The position numbers and the translations under genes were made by a program. This document shows, piece after piece, positions 30,058 to 39,278 of a stretch of DNA of 64,000 bases; the stretch's first letter is position 1; each line of letters opens with the position of its first letter. Below the pieces are notes generated by a model. That model had not been told where the DNA came from. It did not search any database and saw only the letters and a program-made list of their open reading frames with translations. The DNA comes from Gammaproteobacteria bacterium. Lineage in GTDB: Bacteria > Pseudomonadota > Gammaproteobacteria > SZUA-229. The stretch covers positions 1-64,000 of the forward strand of contig JAOULC010000016.1 of the NCBI GenBank assembly GCA_029882215.1, read 5' to 3'.

Positions 30058-30987
30058 ATGAATAAAATTACAATCGTCGGTGCTGGCCGGGTCGGTGAAT
30101 CCACCGCCCAGTTTCTCGCCAGTCGTGATATGTGTCACGAACTACTGCTCCTAGACGTCAGAGAAGGGGCTGCCGAAGGTGCCGCTCTGGATATCCAGGA
30201 GGATGCACCACTCTTTCAGTTTGATACCAAAGTCAGCGGTAGCAACAAACCGCAGGACATGACGGACTCAGAACTTATCATCATCACCGCGGGCATACCT
30301 CGTAAACCTGGCATGTCGCGCTCTGATGTGCTGACAACCAATGTAAAAATCACCGATGAAATCGTCAAGAATGCGATGCAATACGCTGCTGATGCGATGT
30401 TATTGTTTGTGTCTAATCCAGTTGATATTCTGACTTACCGTGGCTGGAAAGTTTGTGGCTGGCCACGCAACCGGGTATTCGGTCAGGCCGGTGTGTTAGA
30501 CGCAACCCGCATGGCAAGTTTTATTGCCATGGAAACCGGCTTTTCCGCACTTGATATTGATGCCATGGTACTCGGTGGTCATGGTGACTCTATGGTACCC
30601 ATGATCAGATACACCACCATCTCAGGCATTCCTGTTGCTAATTTCCTGCCACAAAAAACCATTACTGACATTATCAGCAGAACTCGTAACGGTGGTGCTG
30701 AAATTCTGGCACTGCGACAAAACAGCAGTGCTTATGATGCTCCGGCCGCTGCAATTGCGACCATGGTTGATGCCATTGTGCATGACCGCAAGCGTATTTT
30801 GCCATCGGTGGCCATCCTTGATAATGAATACGGTCATCATGATATTGCCATCGGTGTCCCGACTGTACTAGGTAAGAACGGAATAGAAAAGGTGATTGAA
30901 CTGAGCTTTAGCAAAGAGGAACAGGTCGCCTTTGAGCAGTCTGTTACTATGGTTAAAAAAGATATAGAGACACTAAAAAACCTGTAA
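30058..30987 (+). CDS. mdh: Malate dehydrogenase (LDH-like type)
   Basis: A 309-residue NAD-dependent dehydrogenase interconverting malate and oxaloacetate. The Rossmann loop GAGRVGES is at residues ~7-14, substrate arginines are in RKPGMSRSD, FVSNPVDI is the conserved Asn motif, and the catalytic His lies in GGHGDSM (~174). The short PRKPGMSRSD loop with Arg indicates malate rather than lactate specificity. It is of the lactate-dehydrogenase-like MDH group rather than the E. coli type. It lies directly downstream of malic enzyme. Confidence 0.93.
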   Translation: MNKITIVGAGRVGESTAQFLASRDMCHELLLLDVREGAAEGAALDIQEDAPLFQFDTKVSGSNKPQDMTDSELIIITAGIPRKPGMSRSDVLTTNVKITDEIVKNAMQYAADAMLLFVSNPVDILTYRGWKVCGWPRNRVFGQAGVLDATRMASFIAMETGFSALDIDAMVLGGHGDSMVPMIRYTTISGIPVANFLPQKTITDIISRTRNGGAEILALRQNSSAYDAPAAAIATMVDAIVHDRKRILPSVAILDNEYGHHDIAIGVPTVLGKNGIEKVIELSFSKEEQVAFEQSVTMVKKDIETLKNL

Positions 30988-30999
30988 GACATGAGCCGA

Positions 31000-31019
31000 A
31001 TTAAGCACCGGTGCTTAAT
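31000..31019. repeat. Perfect 20-bp palindrome after mdh
   Basis: ATTAAGCACCGGTGCTTAAT equals its own reverse complement and lies between the convergent mdh and PilZ genes. Without a loop or T run it is more like a protein-binding site or cruciform than a terminator. Confidence 0.7.
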
Positions 31020-31043
31020 CCAGACATCACTTAAGCGACACAC

Positions 31044-31448
31044 TTAGATTGCATTACCCCAGGCATCATTCGTTTTACGCTGCATTTTGGTGGTCGGTTT
31101 TTTGTCAAATAAGCGCTGCCAATGACCAATATCACTCCCCAGCCCCTCACGTAATTCAACCCCCATTATAGGACCCAGACGATCATCCACTCTTGACCAG
31201 CGCACCTCACTGCTAAGGTAAAATTTCCCCTTCAGGCCTGCAATCTCAACCCACAGGTCAACTACTGCTCCAATAGGTAAGCTATCGCTACCTAATATTC
31301 GCAAACCGCGCTTTGAAATATCGAGTGTTTTAGCTGGCCAGCTCTTCTTTGCAGTATCGTCAGGTTGAATGGAGGCCATCACCTGAGCCATTACACGGTC
31401 TTGTCTCGCATAACGACTGGCTTTTCGTTTATTGTGAGCATTTAACAT
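31044..31448 (-). CDS. PilZ domain protein
   Basis: A 134-residue protein made of one PilZ domain, the c-di-GMP-binding beta barrel. The N-terminal RKASRYARQDR segment can supply the RxxxR ligand arginines. TLDISKRGLRILG corresponds to the DxSxxG motif (with K and R in place of the usual small residues), followed by barrel strands and a GVEL strand near the end. An AAGGAG site precedes the Met at 31448. Target protein unknown. Confidence 0.85.
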   Translation of the reverse strand: MLNAHNKRKASRYARQDRVMAQVMASIQPDDTAKKSWPAKTLDISKRGLRILGSDSLPIGAVVDLWVEIAGLKGKFYLSSEVRWSRVDDRLGPIMGVELREGLGSDIGHWQRLFDKKPTTKMQRKTNDAWGNAI

Positions 31449-31617
31449 ATAATCTCCTTATTATTCAGTCTCTTGTTAAAAAGGCAACGTCCATATTTAA
31501 TAGCTTACCGGCTACCAATCGATCAAAAATCATACAACACAGCATCTAGTTTAACCAAACTCACAGAAAAATACATAAGCAACTGACAGATGGCAGCTCA
31601 GCACCTGTCGCTGCCTA

Positions 31618-32004
31618 TCAGCTGTGTTTTTCAGGAAACCCCAGACCAAACCAGATCTCGAGATCCTTTTTATCGCTCGAAGAAACATCCAGTCCGGCCC
31701 GGTAGGCTGTTTCATCTTTGGTGCGCTTTATCCAGCAAATTGTAGCCACTAAATGATAGGTTTTTTTCTTACTTTTTGGCACTGAAACCCAGACATCCAA
31801 CACAGCTCCAACCGGAGCATGTTCCTTCAATATCACCTGAATACCATCGGCTGATATATTAATAGACTCGCATGAAATATTTTTCCCGGTTAATTCGGGG
31901 TAGCTTTCGCAGCTAACGACCTCCGCCTGAAGATTCCCCTGCGAAGAGAAGCGCTTATTTTTTCTTTGCTCGCCCATTTTATGCGACATTAATAACAACC
32001 CCAT
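31618..32004 (-). CDS. PilZ domain protein
   Basis: A 128-residue single-domain PilZ protein. EQRKNKRFSSQ near the N-terminus gives the RxxxR-type arginine motif, and SINISADGIQV gives the DxSxxG-like motif with Asn in place of Asp. The barrel strands VGAVLDVWVSVP and LVATICWIKR match those of the other PilZ protein nearby. Met1, Met6 and Met10 are all possible starts. It begins 6 bases after the ABC1/UbiB-like kinase gene, so they are probably cotranscribed. Confidence 0.83.
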   Translation of the reverse strand: MGLLLMSHKMGEQRKNKRFSSQGNLQAEVVSCESYPELTGKNISCESINISADGIQVILKEHAPVGAVLDVWVSVPKSKKKTYHLVATICWIKRTKDETAYRAGLDVSSSDKKDLEIWFGLGFPEKHS

Positions 32005-32010
32005 TTAGCC

Positions 32011-33603
32011 TTACTCTAACCAAACCTGATAATGCTCATCATTCTCTTCATAATCAAATACCTGTTGCGGAGCAAGCCCGGTCTGCCTCACTTTGTTAAT
32101 GATTTCCGGCAGGCAAATATCTGCTGAGCGCTCTAATTTTAACTTAATTTTTTCAGGAATGAACGTCTGCAAGTCCAGCACAGCCTCAGCAGGTAAATCA
32201 ACTTCAACCCTGGTCACACCGTTGCGTGTTATTTTAACTTTTAAGGTATTGGCTATAGCTATAACCGGCTGCATTCTAGCCGTTCTCGATGGCTCAATAT
32301 CCGCACACTCGAAGTTTCTGGCTTGATCCATTAATGTTGGCGGAATCACTTCTTCCATTAACAGCCACCAGTTCAGATTAATCTTTAATAACTGTAACTG
32401 CTGTACCAGTCCCTGAAAAGCACGCATGATAAATATCAGTCTGACCGGACCTGCCGAGCGAAACCACCACCGCTCCTCGGCTAGCAGTGCAGTGATTTTC
32501 TTGCCCACTTCCCATTGCTGCAGGATAAACTTTTTATCCTCTATAAACGGCGCAAACAAATAGCGGCAAAGTCGTGGCAAACAGGCTTCGATTTTACCAA
32601 GTTTATCAGCATCAAAGCCCATCGCTGCAAAATACTTTAACGGTAACTCAGCCGAGTTTTCTCTGCTTAAAATAATCAGTTTTAATAACGCCAGGCTCTG
32701 TTGCTCTGTCAGCTCAATCGTACAGCCATAATCCATCAGCACCATCTCTACCCCGAGTTCTTCATGGTAACGAAAGTAACTATTTCCCATATGAGGATCG
32801 GCATGTAAACAACGAATTTTAAATAAGCTGGTTATTAACAGACTTAGCAGAGCTTTTGCTATCTTTTCCCGGTCGCGCTCTATCCAGTTAGCCGCTGTAT
32901 CGAGATAGTCTCCCGTTTCCCAGCTTTGTACCAGCAATGTTTTACTGCACAGCTCTGCATAAACCTTCGGGATAATCACACCAGGCAAAGCCAGATTTTG
33001 GTAAAAGAACATTTGCGTATCCGCCTCATGCCGGTAATCCAGCTCATTAGCCATATTATCTTTCAGTGCATGACGATATCCTTCCAGATCAAACGCCCAT
33101 TTTTTTACCGGTCCTGCTTGCGGCATCAGCCCCAGCAAGGTCATTTCTGCATCGATGGCTTTAGCGATCTGCGGGTATTGTACTTTCAGCGCAACCTCAT
33201 CGCCATTGACTAACACTGCATGATGCACTTGTCCGAGTGAGGCGGCTGCCCTCGATTCATCTATCGATTTAAACACCTGCTCCCATGAGCAACCGAGTGC
33301 TGCCTCAATTGCCGGTAGTACTTGCTTTAAGGCCAATGGCTTAATCGATTTGATCAGCGGGTTCAGCTCATCATCAGCCTGCGCTGAGGCTGCCAGTAAC
33401 TGACCCACTTTCATCATTACTCCGCGGGCATCGGCGAACTCCAGCATCAGCAGACGTCTGGCTCTTTGCTGCCGGTCAGCATCATGACTTTTGTCTAAAG
33501 CACGAAAACCAAAAAACAACTTTAGTAGCTTGCGGCTGCGTTTAATCACATTCCACATATTAGGCAGCCTGAGTCGGCGAGTACGGGTGCGGCTGACCGG
33601 CAT
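32011..33603 (-). CDS. ABC1/ADCK/UbiB-family atypical kinase
   Basis: A ~530-residue protein of the AarF/ADCK family. It has the family KxGQ motif (MKVGQLLA, ~residue 64), the alanine-rich loop AAASLGQVH in place of a glycine loop, the VALKVQYP lysine, the LDYRHEADTQ segment, the catalytic DPHMGN and the metal motif DYGC. Family members such as UbiB and Coq8 support ubiquinone synthesis through ATPase activity. This one lacks the C-terminal membrane helices of UbiB and sits with PilZ genes, not ubi genes. I start at the Met at 33603 (GGGAG upstream); the frame upstream contains a terminator. Confidence 0.87.
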   Translation of the reverse strand: MPVSRTRTRRLRLPNMWNVIKRSRKLLKLFFGFRALDKSHDADRQQRARRLLMLEFADARGVMMKVGQLLAASAQADDELNPLIKSIKPLALKQVLPAIEAALGCSWEQVFKSIDESRAAASLGQVHHAVLVNGDEVALKVQYPQIAKAIDAEMTLLGLMPQAGPVKKWAFDLEGYRHALKDNMANELDYRHEADTQMFFYQNLALPGVIIPKVYAELCSKTLLVQSWETGDYLDTAANWIERDREKIAKALLSLLITSLFKIRCLHADPHMGNSYFRYHEELGVEMVLMDYGCTIELTEQQSLALLKLIILSRENSAELPLKYFAAMGFDADKLGKIEACLPRLCRYLFAPFIEDKKFILQQWEVGKKITALLAEERWWFRSAGPVRLIFIMRAFQGLVQQLQLLKINLNWWLLMEEVIPPTLMDQARNFECADIEPSRTARMQPVIAIANTLKVKITRNGVTRVEVDLPAEAVLDLQTFIPEKIKLKLERSADICLPEIINKVRQTGLAPQQVFDYEENDEHYQVWLE

Positions 33604-33635
33604 TGCTCTCCCGCCAGCAATAACATCTGATACAT

Positions 33636-33668
33636 AAAAAAGGCAGGACAATATGCCCTGCCTTTTTT
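33636..33668 (-). terminator. Rho-independent terminator between the 251-aa protein gene and the ABC1 kinase gene
   Basis: A6-GGCAGG and CCTGCC-T6 form a 12-bp stem with a 9-base loop, 18 bases past the stop of the upstream minus-strand gene. Its position rules out the longer start of the kinase gene. Confidence 0.88.
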
Positions 33669-33685
33669 GCAACACTGTCCGTCAC

Positions 33686-34441
33686 TCAGGCAGCCCGATC
33701 CGCGCTATTTTGTATCCTGCTTTCAGGTAAGTCTTTTTGATAGAAATAACTCATTTCAAGCGGCTGTTTTCTGGCTGCAAAATAGTCAATATATTCTGCT
33801 GTCCAGTGACTCCAGTGTCGCTCAGCCTGTTCGGCCCACGACCAGGAACAGCGACTAAGCTCTTCAAATAACTGGCAAGCCTGAGTCGACAAGTGCTCAC
33901 TGGCGATATAACTCCAGAGCGGCTCCTTCGCTCCCATATAAGGGTCAATATAGGCGCGTATCCGGCAGAAACCAAGGCTTCGCCCGTCACATACCGGCGA
34001 TTCAAAAATCAAGTCAATCCGGTCTCTAAAACGCTTATCATTCACCCGCCCCAGACTGACTGTCACGCCTTCATAAAGCTGCCCGTCCTGCCGATAATCG
34101 TGCACAAATAAGAAACCCATCAAATGTTTTTCATCAGCCATCAATTCATCCGCGAAACTTTTCGCGGATAATGGCATCGCCACATCACTTTCAAGTACGC
34201 AGGCCAGCTGATTTAACAACGCTTTATCATCACTGATTTTAAGCTTGAAGGCCTGAAACACCGTTAAATCATATTTATTCCATGGACGAGACCAGCCTAA
34301 TTTACGGGCCTGACGATAGGACTCCAGTGCATTCATTAAGAAGCGCAAAACCTTACCCGGCTGGTTTTTCTTTGAAACGGTTTTTTTTACCCGCTGATAT
34401 TCTGTTGTACTATCGATCTGATACGATCTTGCTTTCATCAC
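33686..34441 (-). CDS. Hypothetical 251-aa protein
   Basis: I do not recognise a family with confidence. The product has a basic N-terminus (KKTVSKKNQPGKVLRFLMN), no signal peptide and no membrane helix, so it is cytosolic. It is rich in aromatic residues, especially in ARKLGWSRPWNKYD and CSWSWAEQAERHWSHW near residues 200-220. A central beta-rich stretch (LMGFLFVHDYRQDGQLYEGVTVSLG) suggests a compact alpha/beta fold. It ends at its own terminator and is preceded by a heptamer tandem repeat. Confidence 0.72.
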   Translation of the reverse strand: MMKARSYQIDSTTEYQRVKKTVSKKNQPGKVLRFLMNALESYRQARKLGWSRPWNKYDLTVFQAFKLKISDDKALLNQLACVLESDVAMPLSAKSFADELMADEKHLMGFLFVHDYRQDGQLYEGVTVSLGRVNDKRFRDRIDLIFESPVCDGRSLGFCRIRAYIDPYMGAKEPLWSYIASEHLSTQACQLFEELSRCSWSWAEQAERHWSHWTAEYIDYFAARKQPLEMSYFYQKDLPESRIQNSADRAA

Positions 34442-34489
34442 TCACCTGACCTCTGGCGTTTTTTTGTAACCGCTTTTATCGACTACTTT

Positions 34490-34517
34490 CGATTATCGAT
34501 TATCGATTATCGATTAT
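34490..34517. repeat. Heptamer tandem repeat, four copies of CGATTAT
   Basis: Four exact head-to-tail copies lie in the divergent intergenic space ~50 bases upstream of the 251-aa protein gene. They could influence its promoter spacing if copy number varies. Confidence 0.9.
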
Positions 34518-34646
34518 ATTTAGCACAAAAGCTGGCCTATTTCACAGCGGCTGGTATTAAATAATGTACAAAATAATGATTTAATTCAAATTACCCACTC
34601 ATCTGATGCTATTCCACTCTGCGATCAGCCAGCTTACAATACCGGT

Positions 34647-35555
34647 ATGACTTCACAACAAAAGCCTCGCGCCTACTTAATTGACTCCAGTATTTATATT
34701 TTTCGTGCCTGGCACTCATTCGATAATGATATTACCGACAGTGACGGTAACCCCGCCAATGCTGTCTATGGTTTTTCAGAGTTCCTGTTTGAACTGATTA
34801 AAAAAACCCGCTCAAGCTCAGGGGCCAGTTACATCGCCTGCGCCTTTGATGCCAGTCAAACCGATTCTTACCGGCGTGAAATATTTGCTGACTATAAGGC
34901 CAACCGGCCACCGGCACCTGAGGAGCTAAAGCGACAATTTAGCTACTGCCGGCAGTTTTGCCGTGCCGCTGGCATCGCTGATTATTCCAGCAACCGCTTT
35001 GAGGCTGATGATATTATCGGTACACTCGCACACCGCCTGCGTAAGCAGGGTTATGCGATTACCATCATCAGTGCTGATAAAGACCTTGCTCAGCTAGTGC
35101 TGGGTGAAGATGATTTCTGGTGGGATTACGCCCGCGATAATATGCTCAACAGAAAAGGTGTAGAAAAACAGTTTGGCGTTCGCCCCGATCAGATTGCTGA
35201 TATGCTGGCATTGTCAGGCGACAAAGTAGATAACATTCCCGGCATTCCCGGTATCGGTTACACACTGGCTTCACGTATCTTAAATAAGTTTCAGACAGTG
35301 GAAGACATCCTCGAAAACATCAGCGAAATTTCTAAAATGAAATTTCGTGGCGCAGCACGTGTTCAGAGCCTGGTCGATGAGCATCAACATATTCTGCCAA
35401 TGACAAAAAAGCTCACTTCCATTGTGACCGACGCACAATTTCAGGGGCCTAAAAAAGATATCCTCTGGCAGGGCATTGATGAAGAGCTTATCCATGGTAT
35501 CTTTGATTTACTTGATGCCGGCGACATGCGGCGCAAAAAGTGGTTAACCATTTAA
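34647..35555 (+). CDS. 5'-3' exonuclease of the Pol I N-terminal/flap type
   Basis: A 302-residue stand-alone nuclease of the FEN/5'-3' exonuclease superfamily, acting on RNA primers or flaps. Acidic metal ligands appear in order: LIDSSIYIFRA near the N-terminus, CAFDASQ, the EADDIIG pair and SADKDLAQL. The helix-hairpin-helix DNA-binding segment GDKVDNIPGIPGIG is at ~190-203. It is longer than E. coli Xni (about 250 residues) and has no polymerase domain. It is followed by a pseudouridine synthase gene. Confidence 0.9.
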   Translation: MTSQQKPRAYLIDSSIYIFRAWHSFDNDITDSDGNPANAVYGFSEFLFELIKKTRSSSGASYIACAFDASQTDSYRREIFADYKANRPPAPEELKRQFSYCRQFCRAAGIADYSSNRFEADDIIGTLAHRLRKQGYAITIISADKDLAQLVLGEDDFWWDYARDNMLNRKGVEKQFGVRPDQIADMLALSGDKVDNIPGIPGIGYTLASRILNKFQTVEDILENISEISKMKFRGAARVQSLVDEHQHILPMTKKLTSIVTDAQFQGPKKDILWQGIDEELIHGIFDLLDAGDMRRKKWLTI

Positions 35556-35668
35556 CTCAGCCATCATCTACAAAATTTCATGAAGACACTAATAATTTTC
35601 TGCTGTCGCTTTCTTTTGCAACCAGCCTCAGTCTGCTATACACCAGGCTGAGCGTTACGGAATAAAAT

Positions 35669-36214
35669 ATGAGTATACTTGTTCTTTTTAACAAGCCTTT
35701 TGATGTTCTTTGTCAGTTCACAGATGAAGAAAGCCGCAGCACACTTAAAGACTACATTGATATACCCGCTGTTTATGCCGCAGGCCGTCTTGACCGTGAC
35801 AGTGAAGGGCTGTTGTTATTAACCGACGATGGTAAACTGCAGCACCGCATTTCTGACCCCAAATTTAAACAACCCAAGACATACTGGGTGCAACTTGAGG
35901 GGGAGATAGACGATGAAGCATTAATAAAACTGCGCAGGGGCATTGAATTAAATGACGGTAAAACACGTCCTGCTCAGGCAAAGAAAATGTTACCACCGGA
36001 TAACCTCTGGCCGCGCAACCCGCCAATCAGAGAACGCAAAAATATCCCCACCAGCTGGATACAACTGACCATTACCGAAGGACGCAATCGCCAGGTTAGA
36101 AGAATGACCGCTGCGGCTGGCTTTCCGACATTACGGCTGATTCGCTATCAGATAGGGCGCTGGAATCTGCAAGGAATTACTCCAGGTCAATATCAGGTCA
36201 TCAATCTGGATTGA
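35669..36214 (+). CDS. rluE: RluE-like 23S rRNA pseudouridine synthase
   Basis: A 181-residue RsuA/RluB/E/F-family pseudouridine synthase without the S4 domain, as expected for RluE, which modifies U2457 of 23S rRNA in E. coli. [12 protein letters not shown] opens the fold, the catalytic Asp is in [19 protein letters not shown] (~40-58), and [19 protein letters not shown] is the family C-terminal motif. Site specificity is by family only. Confidence 0.9.
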   Translation: MSILVLFNKPFDVLCQFTDEESRSTLKDYIDIPAVYAAGRLDRDSEGLLLLTDDGKLQHRISDPKFKQPKTYWVQLEGEIDDEALIKLRRGIELNDGKTRPAQAKKMLPPDNLWPRNPPIRERKNIPTSWIQLTITEGRNRQVRRMTAAAGFPTLRLIRYQIGRWNLQGITPGQYQVINLD

Positions 36215-36311
36215 GCACTGAAAAATTAACAGTTTGTTTGCACTTCAAACCGGCTTTAAAGTCCGTCTTAATTTATAGTATGTTTGGCGGTTCTTATAAG
36301 TATTTTCAATT

Positions 36312-37511
36312 ATGATAAAAAAGATTTCTACAACTCAGCTTCAGGTCGGCATGTTCATCAGTAGTCTCGATGCCAGCTGTCTGGAGCACAACTTTATCAG
36401 TAGTCAGTTTGCCGTAAAAAACCAAAATATCATTGACAAAGTTATCCAAACAGGGATTAAGAGCCTTTACATTGATACAGACAAAGGTTCTGACATTCAG
36501 GATGCGGCTACCATCACAGAAGTCTCTCAGCGACTGCAAGAAGACACACTAAAAATTGCTGAAAAAAATGACACGCTGGCCAATCAGATTCCTGTTCAGG
36601 AAGAAGTTAACCGCGCACGCGGAATTTACAAAGAAGCACATGGCATCATGCAAGACCTGATGGGCGATATCCGTCTCGGTAAACAAGTTGAAGTAGAGCG
36701 CGTGCAACCGATTGCAGAACAGCTGGTAGAGTCCGTTTTTCGCAACAAAGATGCTCTGATCAGTCTGAGCCGGATCAAAGACAAAGACCATTACACATTT
36801 ATGCACTCTGTTAGCGTAGCCGGGCTGATGATCACCTTTAGCCGCGCCATGGGCTTTGACATGACGCTGATCAAAGAAATCGCTATTGGCGGCATGCTGC
36901 ATGATGTCGGTAAAATGATGACACCCAATAACGTGCTCAACAAACCCGGTAAACTTGATGACAATGAATTTACCATCATGAAGTCGCACGTTGTTTATTC
37001 CAGAGAATTACTGGAAGGCAAACCAGGCATTACACAGGCCGCTCTCGATGTCGCCGCCATGCATCACGAACGCATCGACGGCACCGGTTACCCGTTAGGG
37101 CTAAAAGGTGATGAGATTTCACTGGTAGGCCAGATGTCTACCATTGTTGATGTGTATGATGCGCTGACTTCTGTGCGGGTTTATAAAAGCGCATGGGAGC
37201 CTAACCTGGCACTGAAAAAATTACTCGAATGGAGCGATCACCATTTTAAGCCAGAGCTGGTTAAACAGTTTATCCGCTGCCTCGGTATCTACCCTATCGG
37301 TACACTGGTTGAACTGGAGTCCGGTAATATTGCGATTGTTATCGAGCAAGGCGAAAAAGATTTACTCAACCCAAAAGTTCGAATCATTTATAACAAACGC
37401 ATAAAGGGCCTGGTACGGGTAAAAGAAGTTGAACTGGCCAAGACCGATGACCGGATTATTAAATCGGTCTCACCACAGACTTATCAGATCGACCTGGCCG
37501 CCTTTTATTAA
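36312..37511 (+). CDS. HD-GYP domain c-di-GMP phosphodiesterase with DUF3391
   Basis: A 399-residue protein. Residues ~1-120 are a DUF3391 domain (KKISTTQLQVGMFISSL start), and ~140-320 an HD-GYP domain: HSVSVAGLM, the metal HD pair in GGMLHDVGKMM, MKSHVVYSRELL, AMHHERIDGTGYPLG with the GYP signature, and DVYDALTSVRVYKSA. All expected metal ligands are present, so hydrolysis of c-di-GMP is likely. It converges with modC, overlapping by 4 bases. Confidence 0.93.
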   Translation: MIKKISTTQLQVGMFISSLDASCLEHNFISSQFAVKNQNIIDKVIQTGIKSLYIDTDKGSDIQDAATITEVSQRLQEDTLKIAEKNDTLANQIPVQEEVNRARGIYKEAHGIMQDLMGDIRLGKQVEVERVQPIAEQLVESVFRNKDALISLSRIKDKDHYTFMHSVSVAGLMITFSRAMGFDMTLIKEIAIGGMLHDVGKMMTPNNVLNKPGKLDDNEFTIMKSHVVYSRELLEGKPGITQAALDVAAMHHERIDGTGYPLGLKGDEISLVGQMSTIVDVYDALTSVRVYKSAWEPNLALKKLLEWSDHHFKPELVKQFIRCLGIYPIGTLVELESGNIAIVIEQGEKDLLNPKVRIIYNKRIKGLVRVKEVELAKTDDRIIKSVSPQTYQIDLAAFY

Positions 37512-38590
37512 CTGACATCGGACTGAAGGATGATACCTTTTATTTGCACAAACACATCCATGTCAAATTTTAGCTCCAGTAGTTTAAATGATTTTTTTGA
37601 TATACGTGCCAGTAAAATATCGTCATTAACAGCCAGCTGCAATAACACTTCGCTGTGAGTCTCTTCAACAACCGCCAGCAGCTTTGCCGGTAGTATATTT
37701 AAAATACTGCTATCAGCCGGTTTTGATTTACAAAGGCTTATATCTGCAGCACTCACTCTAAGTCGCAATCGTCTGCCTTTTCTATGCGTGCCTTTTACCT
37801 GCAGCAAGGTACCACTATCAGTAATAACGGCTGACAGACCAAACTCCAGATCAACGTGAGAGACTTTCGCATTCAGTACAACAACAGCGCTCTTTGTTTT
37901 CAGCAGAGGAGATTCGGCTGAGCTTAAGGCTTTAGTAATCTCATCATTAAAAATAACTCTGCCTGATTTAAGGACAAGTATCCGGTCACACAGGCGCGAC
38001 ATTTCATCAAGGCTATGACTGACATACACGATAGGAATACTCAGTCTGTCATGCAGTCTTTCCAGGTAAGGCAGTATCTCATTCTTGTGCGCCTGATCCA
38101 GCGATGCCATAGGTTCATCCATCAGCAGCATCTGCGGTTTTTTCAATAATGCACGGGCAATAGCCACTCTTTGTTTTTCGCCGCCGGACAATGAATCAGG
38201 CATCCGCTCCAGCAAGCCACCTATATTTAACAGCTGAAAAAGCGACTGCTGACTGCTTTCATGCAGTGAGCCGGAACGTTTCATACCGTATTCGAGGTTC
38301 TGCAAAACCGTCATATGCGGAAACAGCCGGCTGTCCTGAAAAATATAACCGATATTTCTCAGCTGAGGTGATATTGATTTTCTTTTATCAAGCCAGATCT
38401 GATCATTAAATAATATCTGACCTTTTACTTTTTTTTCTAACCCGGCCAGACAGCGCAGCAGTGTTGTTTTGCCGGAACCTGAGTGACCAAAAATCCCCAG
38501 CACACCTTTTGCAGGAATTTCAAATGAAACCTGTAACTGAAACAGGTCTTTTGATATCTCCACAGAACATGTGTTTGTATGCGCCATCAC
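37508..38590 (-). CDS. modC: Molybdate ABC transporter ATPase
   Basis: A 360-residue ABC ATPase with Walker A GHSGSGKTT, ABC signature LSGGEKQRVAIARAL, Walker B MLLMDEPMA and the H-loop VYVSHS. The C-terminal ~65 residues form a molybdate-binding TOBE (MOP) domain (RLRVSAADISLCKSKP), typical of ModC. It follows modB with a 4-base overlap and ends the operon. Confidence 0.95.
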   Translation of the reverse strand: MMAHTNTCSVEISKDLFQLQVSFEIPAKGVLGIFGHSGSGKTTLLRCLAGLEKKVKGQILFNDQIWLDKRKSISPQLRNIGYIFQDSRLFPHMTVLQNLEYGMKRSGSLHESSQQSLFQLLNIGGLLERMPDSLSGGEKQRVAIARALLKKPQMLLMDEPMASLDQAHKNEILPYLERLHDRLSIPIVYVSHSLDEMSRLCDRILVLKSGRVIFNDEITKALSSAESPLLKTKSAVVVLNAKVSHVDLEFGLSAVITDSGTLLQVKGTHRKGRRLRLRVSAADISLCKSKPADSSILNILPAKLLAVVEETHSEVLLQLAVNDDILLARISKKSFKLLELKFDMDVFVQIKGIILQSDVS

Positions 38591-39258
38591 TGACTCCTGC
38601 TTTTATAATTGAGGACATACATCATTAGCATAGAAACAAAAGCAAAACTGATCAGAATAAATGACAGCATATGTGCCTGCGCATACTCTAGGCTTTCAAC
38701 ATGATCATAAATTGCAATCGAAATTAAACGTGTCTCGCCTGGTATATTTCCGCCGATCATCAGCACAACACCGAATTCACCCAGAGTATGGGCAAAGCCT
38801 AGAACAGTCGCCGTTAGGTAACCTCTTTTTGCCATCGGCACAGCCACACTGAAAAAAGCATCAAGTGGTTTTGCACCGAGCGTATGCGCCGCTTCCATCA
38901 AGTCCTTACCTACTGTTTCAAATGCGCCCTGTAATGGCTGAACAACAAACGGAAAACTATAAATAACCGAAGCAATGACAAGCCCTGAAAAACTGAACGT
39001 TAATGCCTGACCTGTCAGTTCAACCCAGAAACTACCCAGAGTTCCTTGCGGACTTAATAAAATCAACAGATAAAAACCAATAACTGTTGGTGGCAGAACG
39101 ATAGGCAAAGCTACCAGCGCTTCCACCAGCGGTTTGATTTTCAGACGCGTTGTTGCCAGCCACCAGGCAATGGGAGTGCCCAATACGATCAATATGAGCG
39201 TAGCAATAACAGCCAGTTTAATCGTTAAAAACAGCGGGGCTAAATCAGGCAGTAGCAT
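38587..39258 (-). CDS. modB: Molybdate ABC transporter permease
   Basis: A 223-residue inner-membrane permease with about five helices and the coupling EAAHTLGAKPLDAFFSVAVP loop (EAA motif) that contacts ModC. The FAHTLGEFGVVLMIGGNIPGETR segment is typical of ModB. It starts 20 bases after modA. Confidence 0.95.
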   Translation of the reverse strand: MLLPDLAPLFLTIKLAVIATLILIVLGTPIAWWLATTRLKIKPLVEALVALPIVLPPTVIGFYLLILLSPQGTLGSFWVELTGQALTFSFSGLVIASVIYSFPFVVQPLQGAFETVGKDLMEAAHTLGAKPLDAFFSVAVPMAKRGYLTATVLGFAHTLGEFGVVLMIGGNIPGETRLISIAIYDHVESLEYAQAHMLSFILISFAFVSMLMMYVLNYKSRSQ

Positions 39259-39278
39259 TTATTCCGGCTCTCAGATTA

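Noticed and set aside
33604-33675. Longer start of the ABC1/UbiB-like gene
   Set aside because: The extension spans a perfect terminator of the upstream gene, and a GGGAG site precedes the Met at 33603.
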